From Aquimonas sp044377145 (GTDB lineage Bacteria; Pseudomonadota; Gammaproteobacteria; Xanthomonadales; Xanthomonadaceae): a DNA stretch of 64,000 nucleotides. Shown one piece after another: positions 52,706-59,831 of the stretch. Location: contig NZ_JBILJQ010000015.1 in assembly GCF_044377145.1 (NCBI RefSeq), forward strand, positions 1 to 64,000, in the 5' to 3' direction. Each line of letters begins with the position of its first letter. Position 1 is the first letter of the stretch. The notes beneath the pieces are model-generated. The model was not told the origin of the DNA and did no database searches. It saw nothing but the letters and a program-made list of their open reading frames with translations. The translations under genes and the position numbers were made by a program.

Positions 52706-53763
52706 TGGCCATTCGCGTACTGATCATCGACGACTCGGCCCTGGTGCGCCAGGTCCTGACCCGCGTGCTGAGCGAAGACCCCGACATCGAGGTAGTCGGC
52801 GCCGCGCAGGATCCCTTTGTCGCTCGCGACATGATCAAGCTGCTCAGCCCGGACGTGCTGACACTCGATGTCGAGATGCCGCGGATGGACGGCCTGACCT
52901 TCCTCGAAAACCTGATGCGCCTGCGGCCGATGCCGGTGGTGATGGTGTCATCACTGACCGAGGCCGGCGCCGAAGTGACCCTGGATGCACTCAGCCTGGG
53001 TGCCGTCGATTTCGTGACGAAGCCGAAGCTCGAAGTCGCCAAAGGATTGACGGAGTACGCCGGCGAGCTGGCGGCCAAGGTCAAGTTCGCGGCCGGCGCG
53101 CGCGTGCAGGCACGCTCGGCACCCGCACGCGGCGCCGAACGGCCGAAAGCACGCGGCGCCGCCGGCTTCCGCACCACTGACCGGCTGATCGCAATCGGCG
53201 CCTCCGCTGGCGGCACCGAAGCCATCCGGGTGGTGCTGGAGATGATGCCGCCCGACGCACCGGGCATTGTTATCACCCAACACATCCCGGCCGAGTTCAG
53301 CCGAGCGTTTGCGCAACGCATGAATCGCTGTTCGCCGATGGCGGTCTGCGAGGCCGAAGACGGCCAGCAGGTGATGCCCGGCTATGCCTATATCGCCCCC
53401 GGCGGATATCACCTGCGAATCGAGCGCAGCGGCGCGCGCTGGCTGTGCCGGATCGGCGATGACGCACCGGTCAGCCGGCACAAGCCCAGTGTCGATGTGC
53501 TGTTCCGTTCGGTCGCGGCGTCTGCCGGCCGCAATGCGGTGGCGGCGATTCTGACCGGCATGGGCAGTGACGGCGCCGCAGGCATGCTGGAGATGCACCA
53601 GGTTGGCATTCCCACCCTGGCCCAGGACGAGGCCACCTCGGTGGTGTGGGGCATGCCCGGTGCTGCGGTCAAACAGGGGGGCGTCGATGAGATCCTGCCG
53701 CTGAACCGGATTGCCGGCCGCCTGCTCGAACTCGCCGCAGACGAGCGTCGGCGCAGCCCATGA
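52705..53763 (+). CDS. cheB: Receptor methylesterase CheB
   Basis: This 352-residue protein has an N-terminal receiver with phosphoacceptor D55 (LTLDVEMPRMDG) and a C-terminal methylesterase with the triad S167 (IGASAGGTE), H193 (TQHIPAEFS) and D289 (TGMGSDGAAGM). Phosphorylation by CheA activates removal of methyl groups. It is the third gene of the cheRDB unit. Confidence 0.96.
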   Translation: MAIRVLIIDDSALVRQVLTRVLSEDPDIEVVGAAQDPFVARDMIKLLSPDVLTLDVEMPRMDGLTFLENLMRLRPMPVVMVSSLTEAGAEVTLDALSLGAVDFVTKPKLEVAKGLTEYAGELAAKVKFAAGARVQARSAPARGAERPKARGAAGFRTTDRLIAIGASAGGTEAIRVVLEMMPPDAPGIVITQHIPAEFSRAFAQRMNRCSPMAVCEAEDGQQVMPGYAYIAPGGYHLRIERSGARWLCRIGDDAPVSRHKPSVDVLFRSVAASAGRNAVAAILTGMGSDGAAGMLEMHQVGIPTLAQDEATSVVWGMPGAAVKQGGVDEILPLNRIAGRLLELAADERRRSP

Positions 53764-53781
53764 AGCCCGCCCACGCCGCGA

Positions 53782-53797
53782 TGGAACGCCGCTTGCA
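53782..53797 (+). promoter_or_regulatory. Sigma-54-like promoter of the short receptor at 53.9 kb
   Basis: TGGAACGCCGCTTGCA differs from TGGCACG-N4-TTGCA at one conserved base and has exact GG-N10-GC spacing, 99 bp before the ATG. Confidence 0.75.
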
Positions 53798-53896
53798 GAA
53801 CGATTGCCGTCGACCTCGCCGGGCTCCGCGCGTCCGTCCGATTCAAGCACTGCGCTGACCTGCCGATAACTGCACGAGTCAAAGGAAGCATCGAAT

Positions 53897-55081
53897 ATGC
53901 ACACCGGAATCCTGATCCGCATGACACCCGCGCTGCTGCTGAGCATCGCCCTCGTCATCGCGCAATTCGTCGACTGGCCGCAGGGCATCAACCTCGCCCT
54001 GATGACCACGATGTTCCTTGCCTGGGGCGCCTTCGGCTGGTGGTTCGCCAGCTACGCACATGCGCTGTCGCCCGACGAATCACGCCTGCTGAAAGAGCAG
54101 GACCAACTGCTCGGCGAGCTGCGCGAGTTCGTTTCGCGTGAGGTCTCCGGCTCACAGCAGGAGATCCGGCGCACGCGAACGCTGTTGAACCAGTCAGTCA
54201 GCAAACTGGCCGACAGTTTCCAGACCATGAATGCCACCGCCCGACATCAGACCCAGACCCTGGCCAAAATCGTCGACCGCAGCAGCGAAGGCAAAAGCAT
54301 CGACGTGCGGCGTTTCGCCTCCGAGGCCAGCCGCCACATGGGCGACCTGACCTCGGCGCTGGAGCAGGTCAGCGAGCAGAGCGCGATCACGGTCAATCAC
54401 ATCGACGCGATGACCCAGCATCTGGAAGGCATCTTCGCCCTGCTGGAAGACGTGAAATCGATCGCCGACCAGACCAACCTGCTGGCCTTGAACGCCGCCA
54501 TCGAAGCCGCGCGCGCCGGTGAAGCAGGCCGTGGCTTTGCGGTGGTCGCCGATGAAGTACGCAGCCTGTCGGAGCGCTCGACCAGCTTCAACGAGCAGAT
54601 CCGCAAGCTGGCGAACAGTTCAAAGGATGCTGTGCACAAGGTGCGCGACACCGTGTCCAGCATGGCCACCCGCGATCAAAGTCGCAGCAACCAGGCCAAG
54701 CACGAAGCCGCCAAACTGTTCTCGCAGGTGGAGGAAATCAACGACAGCCTGACCGCCGGCATCAGCGAAGTGGCCAGCAGCGCCCGCGTGATCGACCAGT
54801 CTGTGGCCGAGGCAGTGCGCTCGCTGCAGTTCGAGGACATCGTCACTCAGGCGCTTGGCGCCGCCGAGAAGCACCTCGAACGCCTGGAAGCCATCAACCG
54901 TGACGCCACCGGCCTGCAGCAACTGCTGAGCAGCACCGGCGGCGGCAGCAGTCGCGGCAAACTCGAAGCCCTGACCGCCCTGCACAAGCGCGTGCGCGAA
55001 CTTCGTGACAACTGGCAGCCGGTCGCGCACAAGCCGGTCTCGCAGACGGATATGGCTGCGGGTGGAGTGGATTTGTTCTGA
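53897..55081 (+). CDS. Short methyl-accepting protein without periplasmic sensor
   Basis: This 394-residue protein has two N-terminal helices (about 10-24 and 31-52) with almost no periplasmic loop and no HAMP, then a coiled coil and a signalling tip (DVKSIADQTNLLALNAAIEA). The tip differs from the Tsr-type receptors in this window (no IAFQTN). Near the end it has AVRSLQFEDIVTQALGAAEKH, similar in style to the CheZ motif YQDLTGQ, then a CheW-unrelated tail ending VDLF. It may sense the membrane or cytoplasm, or act as a scaffold. It has its own sigma-54-like promoter. Confidence 0.85.
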   Translation: MHTGILIRMTPALLLSIALVIAQFVDWPQGINLALMTTMFLAWGAFGWWFASYAHALSPDESRLLKEQDQLLGELREFVSREVSGSQQEIRRTRTLLNQSVSKLADSFQTMNATARHQTQTLAKIVDRSSEGKSIDVRRFASEASRHMGDLTSALEQVSEQSAITVNHIDAMTQHLEGIFALLEDVKSIADQTNLLALNAAIEAARAGEAGRGFAVVADEVRSLSERSTSFNEQIRKLANSSKDAVHKVRDTVSSMATRDQSRSNQAKHEAAKLFSQVEEINDSLTAGISEVASSARVIDQSVAEAVRSLQFEDIVTQALGAAEKHLERLEAINRDATGLQQLLSSTGGGSSRGKLEALTALHKRVRELRDNWQPVAHKPVSQTDMAAGGVDLF

Positions 55082-55302
55082 TACCGACGCGGCCGGGATT
55101 CGGGATAGCGTGAGGCCGCCGCAGGTGGATTGACTGACTCCTGGGCATCAGGGCGGAGGGCAGCGCGAGTCCGCCGAGTCCCGGGCGTGCGCCCACTCGT
55201 GGTCACTCAATGCTTCGAGCGTTTGCGCCCGCGCAAAACTCAGCCTGCCGGCGCGCGCCGATGCTAGCCTTGCCTGCCCCATGCCCGGCTAACGCTCGAA
55301 CG

Positions 55303-55905
55303 ATGTCAGGCTCGAACGCAATCGACCCACATACACGCTTGGTGGAGCTGATCGCCGTTGAGGAACGCGAGCGCCAGCGTATCGCCCACGAGCTGCATAG
55401 CGAGATCGGCCAGGACCTGACCGCCGCCCTGTTGACCCTGCAGTTCTTCGCCGCCGAGGGCCTGCCCGCGGATGAGGTGGCCGGCGTTGCGGATTGCGTG
55501 CGCACCGCACTGGAGCGCGTGCGCGCCCTTTCAATCCGGCTGCGCCCCCCGCTGCTGGATGAGATCGGACTGGAAGCTGCGCTCCGGTCCAGCCTCGATC
55601 AAATCGCCAGTCGACGCGGTTTGCGGCTGAAGCTTGAGATCAGCGCGCTACCGCCCAAGCTTCCCGCGACCGTGGAAATCAGCGTGTTCCGCCTGAGCCA
55701 AAGCCTGGCAGAGGCCTGCCCGCGTGACGCGGAACTGCGCTGCAGCCTGACCGTGTCCCATGGGCAACTGCAGTTGGACGCCGATCTCAATGGCGCAGCC
55801 TTGCCCACCGCCTGGCGTGCTGAGGGCAGCGCTCGCGCCGAGGTGTTGGGCGCGCAGTGCGATTGGAGTGCAGCGTCGCTGCGGCTGACCGTCACCGTTG
55901 CGTGA
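55303..55905 (+). CDS. HisKA_3-type histidine kinase remnant or phosphotransfer protein
   Basis: This 200-residue protein has a clear NarX-type dimerisation/phosphoacceptor segment (ERERQRIAHELHSEIGQDL, H32) and the downstream RLRPPLLDEIGLEAALRS. The C-terminal ATPase-like half lacks a recognisable N box and glycine boxes; RLSQSLAEACPRDAEL stands where the N box should be. It has no sensor and no membrane helix, and no adjacent response regulator. It may be a catalytically dead kinase, a phosphotransfer protein or a kinase inhibitor. ATG 55303 is chosen because an earlier in-frame start at 55210 adds a low-complexity leader. Confidence 0.75.
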   Translation: MSGSNAIDPHTRLVELIAVEERERQRIAHELHSEIGQDLTAALLTLQFFAAEGLPADEVAGVADCVRTALERVRALSIRLRPPLLDEIGLEAALRSSLDQIASRRGLRLKLEISALPPKLPATVEISVFRLSQSLAEACPRDAELRCSLTVSHGQLQLDADLNGAALPTAWRAEGSARAEVLGAQCDWSAASLRLTVTVA

Positions 55906-56059
55906 ACTCAGCGATCGCCGGGTGCGCAGCCACGCAGCACTTCGAGCATCATCTCGTCTGTTGGCTGCGACACGCCGCAGATGCGACACAATCGTCGGCG
56001 CAGACGACACCGCGCGCGTGCCGAGTTGCGCAGACCCATTACCCTTGCAAGGAACGCCC

Positions 56060-56464
56060 ATGCCCCAACTACCCAGCGGCCGCCACATCGGCATCAGCCA
56101 GGACCGTCTGTACGACTGGGCCGAACAGGCTGAATTCGCAGCCTTGAGCGAAGTTCTCCTGAACGCTCAAGCGCCCGATGATCTGCACGACTTGATCGAC
56201 CTGATCGAGTACGCCGACGGCAGTGCGCCACCGAGCGCCGATGAGCCCGATCAGGGCGAGCCGTATCTGAGCGAGGTTAGCATCAGGGACATCGGCAGCC
56301 CTGACTGTCCGTGGCCCGAAGCAGACCAACAGGCCCTGCTGACCTGGCTGCACAGCGATCGCACCCGCGGCTGGCTGGAAGAAACACTGCAGGAGCTGCG
56401 CGCGATGCTGGCGGACAAATCTGCGCCCAAGGCAACGCGAGGAATGCGCAAGGACGAGCACTGA
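56060..56464 (+). CDS. Hypothetical acidic protein
   Basis: This 134-residue soluble protein is rich in Asp and Glu (DLHDLIDLIEYADGSAPPSA; LSEVSIRDIGSPDCPWPEAD) and has a helical C-terminus with ETLQELRAMLADK. AAGGA sits seven bases before the ATG at 56060; an upstream in-frame start exists but has no such site. It lies between the kinase-like gene and two tRNAs. I do not recognise a family. Confidence 0.7.
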   Translation: MPQLPSGRHIGISQDRLYDWAEQAEFAALSEVLLNAQAPDDLHDLIDLIEYADGSAPPSADEPDQGEPYLSEVSIRDIGSPDCPWPEADQQALLTWLHSDRTRGWLEETLQELRAMLADKSAPKATRGMRKDEH

Positions 56465-56572
56465 CAAAGCTCGCGGCTCCGTGGAGATGGTGCCGAGTGG
56501 CAGCGACGGCCATTGCACAGTGGGGGCATGCAGCCTCGCTGTGCAGCGCGTCAGCGACGGCAAGTTCCGAAG

Positions 56573-56648
56573 TGGTGGGCCCACCAGGATTCGAACCTGG
56601 AACCGAGGGATTATGAGTCCCCTGCTCTAACCGTTGAGCTATAGGCCC
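56573..56648 (-). tRNA. tRNA-Ile2 (anticodon CAT), could be annotated tRNA-Met
   Basis: The minus strand folds into a full cloverleaf: acceptor GGGCCTA/TGGGCCC, D arm with AGCTCAACGGTTAGAGC, anticodon loop CTCATAA, T arm CCAGGTTCGAATCCTGG, and encoded CCA. The body resembles E. coli tRNA-Ile2, whose CAU anticodon is modified to lysidine to read AUA. It lacks initiator features. The elongator Met alternative cannot be fully excluded by eye. Confidence 0.9.
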
Positions 56649-56778
56649 GAGGCGATGTGCCGTCGGTGAGAAAGCAGCGCGACTGTAAGCAGATCTTGCG
56701 AGAGCACTGCTGCGGCGCGGCAGCCCACCGCAAGTCCACCAGGCGAGCAACATGCAGGAGCGGTCAAATCTGGCCGCA

Positions 56779-56809
56779 AAAACAAAAGGCCCGCATGCGC
56801 GGGCCTTTC
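56779..56809 (-). terminator. Rho-independent terminator after tRNA-Gln
   Basis: AAAGGCCCGC and GCGGGCCTTT form a ten-base stem with an ATGC loop. Read on the minus strand it is followed by TTTTGTTTTTG, a good T-rich tail just downstream of tRNA-Gln. Confidence 0.8.
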
Positions 56810-56812
56810 GAT

Positions 56813-56886
56813 TGGCTGGGGGACTAGGATTCGAACCTAGATAGGCAGAGTCAGAGTCTGCAGTCCTACCGTTAGACGATCCCCCA
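56813..56886 (-). tRNA. tRNA-Gln (anticodon CTG)
   Basis: Minus-strand cloverleaf: acceptor TGGGGGA/TCCCCCA with the weak first U-A pair typical of tRNA-Gln, anticodon loop CTCTGAC (CTG), T arm CTAGGTTCGAATCCTAG, discriminator G and encoded CCA. Confidence 0.95.
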
Positions 56887-56937
56887 AAAACCGGATCGCT
56901 CTTGCCGCGCGCGGGCGGCAAAGATACAGCAAAAGCT

Positions 56938-57330
56938 TTAGCGCTTCGAGAACTGGGTCGCGCGGCGTGCCTTGTGCAGACCGACCTTCTTGCGCTCGAC
57001 TTCGCGAGCATCGCGGGTCATGAACCCGGCCCGGCGCAGCGGCGAACGCATGGCTTCGTCGTACTCGACCAGAGCACGGGAAATGCCGAGGCGAATCGCA
57101 CCGGCCTGCCCGGTGGTGCCGCCGCCGGCAACCGTAACGAGGATGTCGAACTTCTCCGACATCTCGGTCAGCACAAGCGGCTGGCGGACAATCATGCGGG
57201 CCGTCTCGCGACCGAAGTACTGGTCGAGCGGCTTGTCGTTGACGATGATGGCGCCGCTACCGTTGCGCAGGAACACGCGAGCGGTGGAGGATTTGCGGCG
57301 GCCGGTGCCGTAGTTCTGGTTGAGAGCCAT
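56938..57330 (-). CDS. rpsI: 30S ribosomal protein S9
   Basis: This 130-residue S9 has the usual opening (NYGTGRRKSSTARVFLRNGS), the central GGGTTGQAGAIRLGISRAL and the conserved C-terminal SKR tail that reaches the P-site tRNA. It follows rplM by 18 bases, the universal rplM-rpsI pair. Confidence 0.98.
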   Translation of the reverse strand: MALNQNYGTGRRKSSTARVFLRNGSGAIIVNDKPLDQYFGRETARMIVRQPLVLTEMSEKFDILVTVAGGGTTGQAGAIRLGISRALVEYDEAMRSPLRRAGFMTRDAREVERKKVGLHKARRATQFSKR

Positions 57331-57348
57331 GTTCAGTCAGATCCTGTC

Positions 57349-57777
57349 TCAGATGTCCAGCGTCTGCGGCTGCTGGGCGGTGTGCGGATGCTCGGAGCCC
57401 TTGTAGACCTTGAGCTTGCGAAACATCGCGCGACCCAGCGGGTTCTTCGGCAGCATGCCCTTCACGCCGATCTCGATCGCGCGTTCGGGGTGGCGGTCGA
57501 GTGCCTGGCCGAGGGTTTCGGACTTCATGTTGCCGATGTAGCCGGTGAACCGGTAATACATCTTGTCCTGAAGCTTGTTACCGGTGACGGCAATTTTTTC
57601 CGCGTTGATCACGACGATGTAATCGCCGGTATCGACATGCGGGGTGAATACGGGCTTGTGCTTACCGCGCAGGCGGCTGGCCAGCTCGGAGCACAGTCGG
57701 CCGAGCGTCTTGCCGCTGGCGTCGACCAGATACCAGTCGCGCTTGACGGTCTCCGGCTTGGCGCTGAAGGTCTTCAT
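57349..57777 (-). CDS. rplM: 50S ribosomal protein L13
   Basis: This 142-residue L13 matches the normal length and family sequence (MKTFSAKPETVKRDWYLVDA; GRLCSELASRLRGKHKP; GMLPKNPLGRAMFRKLKVY). The ATG at 57775-57777 has a GGGAG site upstream. A sigma-70-type promoter lies about 45 bp upstream. Confidence 0.98.
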   Translation of the reverse strand: MKTFSAKPETVKRDWYLVDASGKTLGRLCSELASRLRGKHKPVFTPHVDTGDYIVVINAEKIAVTGNKLQDKMYYRFTGYIGNMKSETLGQALDRHPERAIEIGVKGMLPKNPLGRAMFRKLKVYKGSEHPHTAQQPQTLDI

Positions 57778-57816
57778 GACAGCTCCCAAAGGGAATGCGA
57801 GGACGAAAGACCGCGA

Positions 57817-57845
57817 AGGATAGCGGCCTTTTCCGGGTGACGCAA
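57817..57845 (-). promoter_or_regulatory. Sigma-70-type promoter of rplM-rpsI
   Basis: On the minus strand TTGCGT and TATCCT are separated by 17 bases. The predicted leader of about 35 bases is short. Confidence 0.6.
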
Positions 57846-57907
57846 GCGCGCACCGCAGGGATTGCCGCCAAGGCAGGGCCTGGCGGAGCCGCGTATTCTG
57901 ACTGCAA

Positions 57908-59065
57908 ATGTCTCCAGATGCCAGCCCCAAGCCTGAATCTTCTCTCGCGCGCCTGATCGAGCTGGCGGACTCCTGTGTTCTGTGTGGGCTGTGCCTGCCG
58001 CATTGCCCGACCTATCAGGTTGCTACGCAGGAGAGCGAATCACCGCGAGGGCGGATCATGCTCGCGCGCTCGCTGGCGTGCTCGCCGGGCAGTCTCGATG
58101 CCAGCCTGTTCGCGGCGCTCGACCACTGCCTTGGCTGCGGTCGCTGCGAGCGGGTGTGCCCGGCGCAGGTGCGTTACTCCGACATCCTGGCGCTGACCCG
58201 CGCGGAACTGCGTCGACGCAGAACCGAACCGCTGCGCTTGCGTGCGCTGCTGTGGGCGAGTCGACGACCACGTGCTGCAGGCCGCGTGCTACGCGCACTG
58301 AAACCCCTGCGTGCGCTGCTGCCGCGACGACTGCGACCGATCCTTGGCTCTGCATCGGCGCCAGTCGTTTCCGAACGACCCGATGTGGGCATTGGACTGC
58401 TCACCGGCTGCGTCGCGGGCGGTCTGGACGCGGCCGCACACGCCGCGGCCCTGCGCGTTCTGCAGGCCTGCGGCCATGCAGTCGACGTGCCGACTGCAGC
58501 CGCATGCTGTGGATCACTGGCACGGCACGCTGGCCGACTGCAGCAATGCGAACAGCAGGCCGTCGCTGCGCGCGCACTCTGGCAGGGGCGCCGGCCGCAG
58601 GCGCTGCTGAGCATCGCCTGCGGCTGTCACGCAGGCTTTGCCGCCGCGCTGTGCAGCGTGGCACCGGTGCAGGATGTATTCGCCTTCCTGGGCGCAGATG
58701 CCAGTTTCCGCGCTCTCGCACTGCGCCCAAGCGATGAGCGCGTCGCGCTGCATCTGCCCTGCACACAGCGCAGCACGCCCGCGGCGGCGCAGACCGTGCG
58801 CGCGGTGCTTGCGTGCATTCCCGGGCTGGCGATCCACGAGCTTGCCGATACCGGCTGCTGCGGTGCTGCCGGCGCGCATGTGCTGCTGTTCCCCGCGCGC
58901 GCGGATGCGTTGCGCGAGCCGCTGCTCGACGCGGTCTTGGCAGCCGGCGCCACTACACTGGTGACCACCAACATCGGCTGCCGACTGCATCTGCAGGCTG
59001 CGGCCACTCTTGCCGGAATCCGAATCCGCCACCCGCTCGAACTGATCGCCGAGGCCCTGCCGTGA
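57908..59065 (+). CDS. GlcF-like Fe-S protein (CCG domains)
   Basis: This 385-residue protein has two 4Fe-4S motifs (CVLCGLCLPHCP and CLGCGRCERVCP) and two CCG-type cysteine-rich regions (AAACCGSLARHAG and DTGCCGAAGAH). That is the layout of glycolate oxidase subunit GlcF and related HdrB-like proteins that pass electrons from a flavoprotein to quinone. No glcD/glcE flavoprotein gene is adjacent. Instead its stop overlaps the coq7 start (GTGA), suggesting a link to the quinone pool. The exact substrate is unknown. Confidence 0.85.
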   Translation: MSPDASPKPESSLARLIELADSCVLCGLCLPHCPTYQVATQESESPRGRIMLARSLACSPGSLDASLFAALDHCLGCGRCERVCPAQVRYSDILALTRAELRRRRTEPLRLRALLWASRRPRAAGRVLRALKPLRALLPRRLRPILGSASAPVVSERPDVGIGLLTGCVAGGLDAAAHAAALRVLQACGHAVDVPTAAACCGSLARHAGRLQQCEQQAVAARALWQGRRPQALLSIACGCHAGFAAALCSVAPVQDVFAFLGADASFRALALRPSDERVALHLPCTQRSTPAAAQTVRAVLACIPGLAIHELADTGCCGAAGAHVLLFPARADALREPLLDAVLAAGATTLVTTNIGCRLHLQAAATLAGIRIRHPLELIAEALP

Positions 59066-59709
59066 GTACGCTGCGCAAACTGTCGAGCCTGGATCGGCTG
59101 ATCGCCGATCTCGACCATGCCCTGCTGACCTCCACCACCGATGCGACGCTGCCGGCGCGACCCAATCCTGCAGCGGATGCGCAATCAGCTGCATTGGACC
59201 CGACCCAACGTCGGCACGTGGCCGGACTGATGCGGATCAACCACGCTGGCGAGGTCTGCGCTCAGGCGCTCTACCTTGGGCAGGCCCGGGTCGCCCGCGA
59301 CGAAGCCACGCGGCAGCATCTGTTGCATGCAGCGCAGGAGGAAGCTGATCACCTGGCCTGGTGTGGACAACGTCTACGCGAGCTCAACGACCGGGCCAGC
59401 CTGCTCAATCCGCTGTGGTACGCCGGCAGCTATGCGATTGGTATGGCCGCGGGCTTGGCCGGGGATGGCTACAACCTCGGTTTCGTTGTTGAGACTGAAC
59501 GCCAGGTCGAATCGCATCTGGCGGAGCATTTGCGCCAGATGCCGGAAGGCGATCACCGCAGCCGGCAGATTCTGCAGCGCATGCAGGCCGAGGAGGCCGA
59601 GCATGCGCAAGCCGCACTGGATGCAGGTGCACGTGAGTTGCCGGCGCCAGTTCCACGGCTGATGCGTGCGGTCAGCCACCTGATGAAGCTGGGCGCCTAC
59701 CGGCTGTAG
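59062..59709 (+). CDS. coq7: Demethoxyubiquinone hydroxylase Coq7
   Basis: This 215-residue di-iron hydroxylase carries the ferritin-like ligand pattern: MRINHAGEVCAQALY, AAQEEADHLAWC, VETERQVESHL and MQAEEAEHAQAA. It performs the last ring hydroxylation of ubiquinone synthesis at the inner membrane. The start is a GTG overlapping the stop of the Fe-S protein gene, and the length matches Pseudomonas-type Coq7. Confidence 0.95.
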   Translation: MSTLRKLSSLDRLIADLDHALLTSTTDATLPARPNPAADAQSAALDPTQRRHVAGLMRINHAGEVCAQALYLGQARVARDEATRQHLLHAAQEEADHLAWCGQRLRELNDRASLLNPLWYAGSYAIGMAAGLAGDGYNLGFVVETERQVESHLAEHLRQMPEGDHRSRQILQRMQAEEAEHAQAALDAGARELPAPVPRLMRAVSHLMKLGAYRL

Positions 59710-59831
59710 TCGCAACTGCGACGCCCCCCAGCGAGACGACCCGATGTCCGCTGTGCGAGCGACTTCACGTTCTCTACACTCCCGCAACCCGCGCCCCCGA
59801 TCGGCGGCGCGCGTCTTACCTGGAGCTGTGC

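Noticed and set aside
56573..56886. The two tRNA genes as an integration site for a mobile element
   Set aside because: No integrase, no repeated tRNA 3' end and no foreign-looking genes lie next to them.
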